From Chloroflexota bacterium (GTDB lineage: Bacteria > Chloroflexota > Anaerolineae > Anaerolineales > UBA11579): a stretch of DNA of 15,029 nucleotides. The notes beneath the pieces are model-generated. The model did not search any database. It was not told the origin of the DNA and saw only the letters and a list, made by a program, of their open reading frames with translations. The DNA lies in assembly GCA_003250455.1 (NCBI GenBank), contig QKGK01000204.1, forward strand, positions 1 to 15,029, written 5' to 3'. Both the position numbers and the translations under genes were made by a program. Positions 1 to 5,401 of the stretch are shown here, one piece after another (position 1 is the stretch's first letter; each line of letters starts with the position of its first letter).

Positions 1-1
1 A

Positions 2-739
2 TTCCGTTTAGTGGAAGACCTTAAAAACTGGGAAGCCTTGTTCGCCGTCCGCTACAGCTCGTATGAACATGCCTTACAGGTGCGCCAGGAATCCATCGAC
101 CTGGCAGTCAAATATGGCTCACACTCCGAGATCGTCTGGCGCCAGTATGAAATGGGTGATGTGCACCGGATTTTCGGGCATCCGGAGAAAGCGCTTGCGC
201 TTTATGATTTAACCCTCCCATCTTTTGAAAAAATGAATATGCCCCTTGGGCTTGGCTTTAACCAGCGCGGCCGTGGTGATATTGCCTTGCGGGAGAGAGA
301 TTTTTCGAAGGCTTTAGCCTATTATCAAAAATATCTTGACTACGCGGAAGAAGATAACAATCTGTGGGGGATCATCCAGGCGCGTTCACGGGTGGCGATG
401 GCGCTTGCCTATTTGGGAAAGGTTGAGCAGGCGCGTTCGGATTTGAAAAGCATCCTGCCGGAAGTTCATGTCTGGCGGCAGGGTGACTTGACTCTCGAAA
501 CACTGCTAACCGAACCGATCTGTCTGCTGCAGCAAGGCGAGCATGAAAAAGCGGTTGAAATGGCGGCGTTTATTCATCACCACCGCCTCAGTTGGAACGA
601 AACCAAACAGCATGCCGGCGAGATCTTCGGGAGGGCTTCCGAAGGTTTGAGCAAACCCCAAATCGATCGCGCGGTCGAACGCAGCAAGAAATTTACGCTG
701 GATGAGGTGGTCGAACAACTGATTGTCCGCCCCGAATAA
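2..739 (+). CDS. TPR-repeat protein, C-terminal part (5' end outside window)
   Basis: The reading frame is open from the left edge (codons before the GTG at 11 are sense), so this is the C-terminal ~245 residues of a longer protein. It contains about five helix-turn-helix units of tetratricopeptide type, with the usual small/large residue spacing: for example 'YEMGDVHRIFGHPEKALALY', 'RGRGDIALRERDFSKALAYY' and 'SRVAMALAYLGKVEQARSDL'. TPR arrays are protein-binding scaffolds. In Chloroflexi such C-terminal arrays often end large signalling ATPases or kinases (AAA/STAND, LuxR- or SARP-like), but the N-terminal domains that would decide this lie outside the window. The gene stops at TAA and is followed 22 nt later by an inverted REP-like pair that may end the transcript. 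TPR identity is firm; the function is unknown. Confidence 0.8.
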   Translation, partial: FRLVEDLKNWEALFAVRYSSYEHALQVRQESIDLAVKYGSHSEIVWRQYEMGDVHRIFGHPEKALALYDLTLPSFEKMNMPLGLGFNQRGRGDIALRERDFSKALAYYQKYLDYAEEDNNLWGIIQARSRVAMALAYLGKVEQARSDLKSILPEVHVWRQGDLTLETLLTEPICLLQQGEHEKAVEMAAFIHHHRLSWNETKQHAGEIFGRASEGLSKPQIDRAVERSKKFTLDEVVEQLIVRPE

Positions 740-761
740 AATTGGGCAGACCTCCCATATT

Positions 762-840
762 CTGGATTCCCGCCTGCGCGGGAATGACAGATTGATCTCT
801 TTTTTCGCGTCATTCCCGCACGGGTTTAGCGGGAATCCAC
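762..840. repeat. Inverted pair of REP-like palindromes
   Basis: Two copies of a short palindromic unit face each other. At 762-788 is CTGGATTCCCGCC...GCGGGAATGAC; at 809-840 the inverse arrangement GTCATTCCCG...CGGGAATCCAC appears. Each unit folds on itself (ATTCCCG/CGGGAAT), and the two can also pair with each other across about 20 nt containing a T6 run. This ATTCCCGC...GCGGGAATGAC element is a common dispersed intergenic repeat in many bacteria. Its position right behind the TPR gene fits a role in transcript ending or 3' protection, but that is inference. Confidence 0.75.
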
Positions 841-956
841 CTTTCCCCATCAGAGGTTTATCAGCTTGTTTCTATAAGACCTTCTTTTTCTCTTTATCTT
901 ATCCATGGAGCTTCTACAGGCACATTCTGTTGCTTTTGCCTCAACCCACCAAAGGG

Positions 957-985
957 TTAACAAAACTGAGGCGCGTGAGCGCCTC
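957..985 (-). terminator. Rho-independent terminator of the lipoprotein gene
   Basis: A perfect 7-bp stem with a 4-nt loop (968-985, GAGGCGC/GCGCCTC) is followed on the minus strand by AGTTTTGTT. It lies 40 nt beyond the stop codon of the minus-strand lipoprotein gene, where its terminator is expected. Confidence 0.75.
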
Positions 986-1024
986 TTGCTTGTTTATCTT
1001 ATTCACTTGTCCCTGCGGAAGGTT

Positions 1025-2512
1025 TTATGGGTTGCCCCAGATGAGGAAGCTTTGCTGCACGCAGGCCGGATCTACACCGCTTTGGGCATACAGGCAGGCT
1101 TCGTAGTACACCAGGTCGCCGTTATCGCCCTGGATAGGCGGCAGGGTGTAGGTGGAAGTGCCGTCTGCACCGGTGGCAGGCATCAGGGCTTGCTCTTCGT
1201 GTCCGTCGGGGAACTTCACGGTCAGGATCAGTTCTTTGCCCTTCTGAGGGGTGTTCTCCAGTTCCACCAGCACAAAGATGGTTTGCGAGGTGCTGGAATC
1301 GATGATCGTGTTGTTTTCCCACAGCAGCAGGGTGAACGGGTTGAGGTTGCGCGGCTGGCTGGAGAAATCTTCCCCGTCGGCCGCCTGGGGAGCGGTCTCT
1401 TCTTCGCTGAGGTAATTTGGCGCTGCTTGTGCCAGGTAGCGGTCTCCCAGGGGCACCGGCCGCACCGTGGGGCCTTCCACGTAGGGGAAGTAGTCCAGGC
1501 AGATGTTTTCAAAACATTGTCGCAGGGCTTGCAGTCCGGAATCGGGGGCAGTCAGCTCTGTGATCGGCGCGCCGGAAACCTGATAGCCGCCGTTCGCCTG
1601 GATATATTCATCAAAGAAGAGCAGCACATTATGCCCGACCCCGTTCTCCACCTCGTAAAAGGCGAAGAGGGGCGAGTTGAGCGGGTAAAAGAAGTTCGGG
1701 TCTTTCAGGCCAAGATCGACGGGCACCTGGCGGATCCTGAAAACGCCGTCCTGCTCGTAGAAGGCCATATTTTCAAAGACCACTTCGGATGAGCCGTCGT
1801 TCACGGCGGAGGGGCCGGTGAGGGCTTCCCCGGAGACGGAAAGCGAGATGTTGAAGCGGTCCATCTGGCTGAAGAAGGACTGCAGGGACACAGGCAGGTC
1901 TATGATGCTTTCCGTAGGCCCAACATTGTTCAGCGAACAGGATTCACAGGCCACCTCACCATAGCTTAGCAGGTGGACGGCTTGCGCCGCGTCGTCCAGG
2001 GTGACGAAAAGCCCCATGTTCTCGAAGTGCTGCTCCAGGCGATTGCGGCTGAAGTTGTAATAGGGATGTGTGAGGGGCTGTCCGACCATGTCGGGCCCGA
2101 GTTCCAGGTAGAGGGACACAAAAGCAGGGTGAATGTAGAATTTCCCCACCATGAGGCCATCCTGCGTGATCGGTCCATTCCATTCCTGGATCGGGAGGTT
2201 GCGCAAGCCCAACTGGCTACCGAGGTCGTCGAAGTAGATTTTATCCTGTATGGGGTCATACACCATCAAGACCGTCTCGTAGAACTGGAAGGTCTCGCCG
2301 CGCGGGTTGGTGTAGGTGGTGCTGATGGCATTTCGAAATCTGTCGAAGCCCCCATTTTTATTGTAATAGCGGGAGAAAACTGAAGCCGGTAAGTACGCGC
2401 CGTCTGGGAGGTCTGCCTGCTGATCCGCGGCCTGAATACTACAGGCTGTAAAGATAATAGCAACCAGTAGCGCTACCAGTAACATTCGGATTGCGATGCG
2501 AATCAGTTTCAT
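1025..2512 (-). CDS. Secreted lipoprotein with four degenerate 'NGG-PI-E-FE' repeats
   Basis: A protein of about 495 aa. The N-terminus is a signal peptide (basic MKLIRIAIR, hydrophobic core 10-21) ending in FTAC, so Cys24 is probably lipidated and the protein anchored outside the membrane. I chose ATG 2512; a TTG at 2527 in frame would add five residues ahead of the signal and is less likely. Residues ~47-360 carry four divergent copies of a ~55-residue unit: a start like NGG, a G-x-P-I-x-E segment, a Q/E-x-F-E/Y strand, and a closing LG. The clearest copy is at 301-360 (QANGGYQVSGAPITEL, then CFENICLDYFP, then PLGDRYL). Such units are frequent in uncharacterised secreted Chloroflexi proteins. 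Residues ~390-495 look like an all-beta, Ig-like end domain. No catalytic motif is visible and the function is unknown. It has its own promoter and terminator, so it is likely monocistronic. Confidence 0.8.
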   Translation of the reverse strand: MKLIRIAIRMLLVALLVAIIFTACSIQAADQQADLPDGAYLPASVFSRYYNKNGGFDRFRNAISTTYTNPRGETFQFYETVLMVYDPIQDKIYFDDLGSQLGLRNLPIQEWNGPITQDGLMVGKFYIHPAFVSLYLELGPDMVGQPLTHPYYNFSRNRLEQHFENMGLFVTLDDAAQAVHLLSYGEVACESCSLNNVGPTESIIDLPVSLQSFFSQMDRFNISLSVSGEALTGPSAVNDGSSEVVFENMAFYEQDGVFRIRQVPVDLGLKDPNFFYPLNSPLFAFYEVENGVGHNVLLFFDEYIQANGGYQVSGAPITELTAPDSGLQALRQCFENICLDYFPYVEGPTVRPVPLGDRYLAQAAPNYLSEEETAPQAADGEDFSSQPRNLNPFTLLLWENNTIIDSSTSQTIFVLVELENTPQKGKELILTVKFPDGHEEQALMPATGADGTSTYTLPPIQGDNGDLVYYEACLYAQSGVDPACVQQSFLIWGNP

Positions 2513-2618
2513 GTTTTTGGCATCCAAATAACCTAAAAAAAGCGAGAGCGCGCGAACCCCTTGTGGTTAAATTGTAAGCAAGGAAACGAAATTTACTCCT
2601 GGGTCTGGCCTCTGTTTC

Positions 2619-2647
2619 ATTATAACAATAATCAAAATTGTGAACAA
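2619..2647 (-). promoter_or_regulatory. Sigma70-type promoter of the lipoprotein gene
   Basis: On the minus strand, TTGTTC (2642-2647) and a perfect TATAAT (2619-2624) are 17 bp apart. This lies about 100 nt upstream of the lipoprotein start, giving a ~100-nt leader in which I see no clear riboswitch. Confidence 0.6.
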
Positions 2648-2686
2648 TAGAACAAGTTTTCTCGGAAAGTGAATTTCAATCCCCCA

Positions 2687-2781
2687 AAGGTGCTAACTGG
2701 CAAGAATCCTGCACACCTTACGGATTTGTAAGGTGGACAGATAGAGGAGGGGCTTACGAAACTGTAAGGCGCCCCTTTTTT
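2687..2781 (+). ncRNA. Candidate structured RNA: twin hairpins with U-tract, no gene assigned
   Basis: Hairpin 1 is a perfect 8-bp stem with a 6-nt loop (2714-2721 CACCTTAC with 2728-2735 GTAAGGTG). Hairpin 2 repeats the same core CTTAC-N6-GTAAG (2753-2768) and is clamped outside by GGGG (2749-2752) with CCCC (2772-2775), followed by T6 at 2776-2781, which is the form of an intrinsic terminator on the plus strand. A third segment, AAGGTG at 2687-2692, could compete for CACCTT of hairpin 1. No plus-strand gene precedes it, and on the minus strand no U-run follows, so it does not look like the terminator of the protease gene. It may be a small RNA, an antisense RNA end, or a dispersed repeat. 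I recognise no known riboswitch class and found no convincing plus-strand promoter. Confidence 0.35.
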
Positions 2782-2796
2782 AATACTGTTTGGTTA

Positions 2797-4008
2797 TTAT
2801 CCGGCGAAATACTGCTGCAGCGGGATGGGGGTAAAGAGCAGCACAAACAGCACCAGCACGACGATGGCGATGACTCTGCGCCTGTCGTCCAGCGGGGTGA
2901 TCTGGTCGAGCGGTTCGGCGTGCCGCTGTCCGAAGAAATAGACCAGCGCGGCCCACAGCCACCAGCCCTGCCAGGTAAACCCCAGCAGGAACAGCGCGCC
3001 GAGTACAAACGGTACCGCGCGGCGGGCTTTGCGGCCGAGGAGCACATACAGGGCATGTCCGCCGTCCAGCTGGCCGACGGGCAGCAGGTTGAGGGCGGTG
3101 ACCAGCAGCCCGGCCCATCCGGCCCAGGCCAGCGGGTGCATCATCACGTCCATACTGCCAAAGGGCGCCGGGTAGCCGGTGAACAGGTAGCGCAGCCAAT
3201 AAAGCGCCGGGGAAACCCCGCCGTAGCTCTGCGGAGCGGGGAGCAGTTCGCCATGCACGATGTACTTGGCTGCCAGGTAGAAGATCGAGTTGCCTTCCAC
3301 CATAAAACCGGTGCCGGTAACGGTCGGCTGCTGGATAACCTCCACCGGGGAAAGCGCCAGCCCGATAAACAGGATCGGGAGGGCCACCACCAGCCCGGCC
3401 AGCGGCCCGGCCACGCCAATATCGTGCAGGATGCGGCGGTTTCTCGGCGGTTCTTTTAGCTGGATGAAAGCCCCCAGGGTGCCGAGGATGCTGATCGGCA
3501 TGGGAATGAAATAGGGCAGGGTGACAGCAGTCTTGTGGTAGCGGGCGGCCAGGTAGTGGCCGAATTCGTGCGCCAGCAGGATCCCCAGCATGCTGAGGGC
3601 AAAGGGCAGACCGGTATCCAGGTGTTTGAGCAGGGTCAGGAGGGTTCCCATGGTGTCTGCGGGGACAGGGCCGTCGTAGCTGTACATGGCCCCGGCAAAC
3701 AGCACGCTGAAGAGGGTCAGCACGAACATGATCAGGTTGACCCACGGGTTGGAGGGCTTGGGGTCGATCACGCCCTCGGTCAGCATGATCAGGTGATGGT
3801 CCTGCTCCATGCGGAACAGCGGGGTGATGTTGTAGGGCTTAAGGGCGGCGGCCAGCTGGTCGTAAGCCTCGACAGAATCCTTGCGCAGCATGCCGCGGTA
3901 AAAGGCCAGGACGTGGTCTTCGTGTGTGCCTACGGTGACCGATTCGACCTTCATCACCCGCTCGATCTGGGAGGAGATTTGTGCCTGTATTTGTTCAAAC
4001 TGTTCCAT
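2797..4008 (-). CDS. Site-2-type intramembrane zinc metalloprotease (M50 family)
   Basis: A polytopic membrane protein of 403 aa. The zinc-binding motif HEFGH (147-151) lies in a hydrophobic helix, and the second active-site segment NLLPVGQLDGGH (307-318) supplies the aspartate ligand (Asp315). 'PYFIPMPISILGTLGAFIQLK' between them resembles the conserved strand region of the plant and bacterial EGY-type M50 branch. Residues 1-88 are soluble, with a helical N-terminus, and precede the first membrane segment (~89-107). About seven further hydrophobic segments follow. M50 proteases cut substrates within the membrane, often releasing anti-sigma factors or other membrane-bound regulators; the substrate is not evident. 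The tRNA-Sec gene ends 48 nt upstream on the same strand with no clear promoter between, so co-transcription is likely. ATG 4008 is used; no strong Shine-Dalgarno is seen. Family assignment is firm. Confidence 0.93.
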   Translation of the reverse strand: MEQFEQIQAQISSQIERVMKVESVTVGTHEDHVLAFYRGMLRKDSVEAYDQLAAALKPYNITPLFRMEQDHHLIMLTEGVIDPKPSNPWVNLIMFVLTLFSVLFAGAMYSYDGPVPADTMGTLLTLLKHLDTGLPFALSMLGILLAHEFGHYLAARYHKTAVTLPYFIPMPISILGTLGAFIQLKEPPRNRRILHDIGVAGPLAGLVVALPILFIGLALSPVEVIQQPTVTGTGFMVEGNSIFYLAAKYIVHGELLPAPQSYGGVSPALYWLRYLFTGYPAPFGSMDVMMHPLAWAGWAGLLVTALNLLPVGQLDGGHALYVLLGRKARRAVPFVLGALFLLGFTWQGWWLWAALVYFFGQRHAEPLDQITPLDDRRRVIAIVVLVLFVLLFTPIPLQQYFAG

Positions 4009-4040
4009 ATCTTGCTGTCTCTTTTCATTCCCTGCGAGAT

Positions 4041-4056
4041 GCCTGAAAGTTCAGGC
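4041..4056 (-). other. Short hairpin at the 3' trailer of tRNA-Sec
   Basis: A 6-bp stem with a 4-nt loop (minus strand GCCTGA-ACTT-TCAGGC) begins at the tRNA discriminator base and lies between the tRNA and the protease start. There is no U-run, so it is not a good terminator. It may mark the tRNA 3' processing site in a joint transcript. Confidence 0.4.
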
Positions 4057-4149
4057 GGGAGTGCATGGGAGTCGAACCCACCGCGGCCCGCAACGCGACC
4101 CGCCAACGGTTTTGAAGACCGGGGAGCCCACCGGGACTCATCCACTCCC
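4056..4149 (-). tRNA. selC: tRNA-Sec (selenocysteine, anticodon TCA)
   Basis: A 94-nt tRNA on the minus strand has all the hallmarks of bacterial tRNA-Sec. The acceptor strand GGGAGTG pairs with CACTCCC; the D arm has an unusually long 6-bp stem with a 4-nt loop (GAGTCC/GGGCTC); the anticodon loop is CTTCAAA with TCA at 4113-4115; the extra arm is long (about 9 bp, GCGGGTCGC against GCGGGCCGC with one mismatch); and the T loop is TTCGACT. The discriminator is G. The 3' CCA is not encoded (CCT follows). The position that would be the eighth acceptor pair is G-G here, so the usual 8+5 bp stack has one mismatch. Its job is to be charged with serine, converted to selenocysteine and delivered to UGA codons. 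selA, selB and selD are not in the window. Confidence 0.95.
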
Positions 4150-4163
4150 GTTCGATGTGTATT

Positions 4164-4192
4164 AGCATACCGCACCCACCCGCCTTTTGCAA
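4164..4192 (-). promoter_or_regulatory. selC: Promoter of tRNA-Sec
   Basis: TTGCAA (4187-4192) and TATGCT (4164-4169) are spaced by exactly 17 bp on the minus strand, with the -10 box 14 nt before the first tRNA base. That is the expected geometry for a tRNA promoter. Confidence 0.7.
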
Positions 4193-4290
4193 GCAGCGAG
4201 GCGGGCAAGGGAACGGCGGCTTTGAGGGCTGGAAAAATGATACCTTATAGCTATAGGTTTCCGACGAATTTTCGGATATACTATAAGGGA

Positions 4291-4355
4291 AATGACATCC
4301 CGTCATTCATTTTTCCTAGAGCAGCAGGGAGTGAAGGCTCTGCTGCTCTCTTTTT
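4291..4355 (+). terminator. Two hairpins ending in a U-tract, ahead of a small ORF
   Basis: A perfect 10-bp stem (4318-4327 AGAGCAGCAG with 4340-4349 CTGCTGCTCT, 12-nt loop) is followed by CTTTTT, a strong intrinsic terminator on the plus strand. Just before it, AATGAC-ATCCC-GTCATT (4291-4307) forms another hairpin followed by CATTTTT. Weak -10-like boxes TATACT/TATAAG lie at 4277-4287. The terminator abuts the ATG of the small ORF at 4356, so it could be an attenuator for that ORF or the end of a short RNA. Confidence 0.55.
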
Positions 4356-4617
4356 ATGTCTAATGAGGGCACGGATAAACCAAGAACAAGGGGGCGAATT
4401 TGGCTGGTTGTGCTTGGAATATTGATTTTTCTATTATTCATCTACGCATTGCAGGGTCTAACTGTGGTCCCTGTGGTCACCCCCATGGACGACTCAACTG
4501 GACTATTGGGTTGTCTTTAGTGGAATGACTGTCATGGGTGTTTATTGGATTCGGACTGGGAATCCGAATATTTTTCTGCCTGTGCAGAAAAATGTAATTA
4601 TTTTGATTATCAGATAG
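4356..4617 (+). pseudogene. Possible frameshifted small membrane-protein gene
   Basis: An ATG at 4356 opens a 54-codon frame (stop TAG 4518-4520): a charged start (MSNEGTDKPRTRGR) and then a clear membrane helix (IWLVVLGILIFLLFIYALQ). A second frame, open from 4462 to the TAG at 4615-4617, reads LDYWVVFSGMTVMGVYWIR followed by TGNPN, a plausible second membrane segment. A single +1 shift between 4462 and 4520 would join them into a two-helix protein of ~85 aa, which suggests a decayed gene or a sequencing error. No Shine-Dalgarno precedes the ATG, because the terminator hairpin sits there. The family is not recognised, and it may not be a gene at all. The rest of 4150-4701 holds only the tRNA promoter and hairpins. 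Confidence 0.3.
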
Positions 4618-4701
4618 AAAATTAAACGGGTCTTTCGAGTATTCTTGGTGATGTAACGAGAGGGAAAACCTCACTGATGGAATAGAGGCTCGAGGTGCCC
4701 C

Positions 4702-5358
4702 CTACATCCCCGATAAATTGGGCAGTGTGCTGATCGCCTGTTGGGCGAGGATGGCTTCGTAAAATTTGATCTGCTCGTCCAGTTTTTGGTTGAACAGGTG
4801 GTGACCGACTTCCGTGCCCATCAGGCGCTTGCCGCGGTAGTCCCGCAGCACTTCCAGGCGGGCGGATAGTTTTTCCGCCAGGGCGTTGAAGTCGTAGATC
4901 TCCGGCTGGCAAAACAGCAGGGTACGGTAAGCGCTGAAGCGGTCAATATTGTCGGCGTCGCTGACGATCTCAGCTTCCAGGGTGTTCTCGTGCTCGAAGC
5001 CAGCTTCCCCGTCCACGTGCACGGCCACCGCGTAGCAAATTGCCTCCGCGTCTGCCGGGGCGTAGCCCAGTTCCAGCAGGAACGGCCGGGCGATGCGGGC
5101 TGCCAGGCGTCCGTGGTCGCGGTAGTTGTCGTCATCGTCAAAGTGGGCCAGGTCGTGCAGCAGGCATCCGACGAGCACATGTTCCAGGTTGGCGTTTTCC
5201 GCTTCTGCAAGCTGCTTACCAAAGTTGACCACTCTTAGGGTGTGCTGCCAGCGGTAGTCCGGGTCGATATGCTCGTTTTTGCGCGTTTCAGCCATCTTAT
5301 ACAGGTAGCTGCGCACATATTCTGCTACCTGTGCCACGCGGGTTTCCATCGTCTCCAT
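4702..5358 (-). CDS. HD-domain protein, putative metal-dependent phosphohydrolase
   Basis: 218 aa, soluble. The HD superfamily ligand pattern is present in order: His39 (WQHTLRV), His68-Asp69 (GCLLHDLAHFDDDD), a further DHG at 81-83, VHV at 113-115, and the closing aspartate in SDADNID (134-136). HD proteins hydrolyse phosphate esters, often of nucleotides, using divalent metal; the substrate here cannot be told. The ATG at 5358 is preceded by AAAAAGGA with 6-nt spacing, a good ribosome site. It lies 43 nt behind the SLC13-type carrier with no promoter visible between, so the two are probably an operon. The C-terminal ~60 residues are helical. Confidence 0.85.
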   Translation of the reverse strand: METMETRVAQVAEYVRSYLYKMAETRKNEHIDPDYRWQHTLRVVNFGKQLAEAENANLEHVLVGCLLHDLAHFDDDDNYRDHGRLAARIARPFLLELGYAPADAEAICYAVAVHVDGEAGFEHENTLEAEIVSDADNIDRFSAYRTLLFCQPEIYDFNALAEKLSARLEVLRDYRGKRLMGTEVGHHLFNQKLDEQIKFYEAILAQQAISTLPNLSGM

Positions 5359-5401
5359 TTCTCGTCCTTTTTGCGTATTAATTTAAATCAATCTGCCCAA
5401 T

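Noticed and set aside
2687..2781. Known riboswitch classes (cobalamin, c-di-GMP, THF, TPP, FMN, fluoride)
   Set aside because: None of their conserved core sequences could be matched by eye, and there is no plus-strand gene downstream.
4056..4149. Reading the tRNA as a serine or leucine tRNA with long extra arm
   Set aside because: The TCA anticodon within CTTCAAA plus the 6-bp D stem with a 4-nt loop is specific to tRNA-Sec. A serine UGA-decoding tRNA (also TCA-like reading) would read GGA/TGA/CGA/GCT.
4640..4700. Partly paired region behind the HD gene (TATTC/GAATA, GAGG/CCTC)
   Set aside because: Stems are short with bulges and no U-run, so I cannot support a terminator or attachment site.
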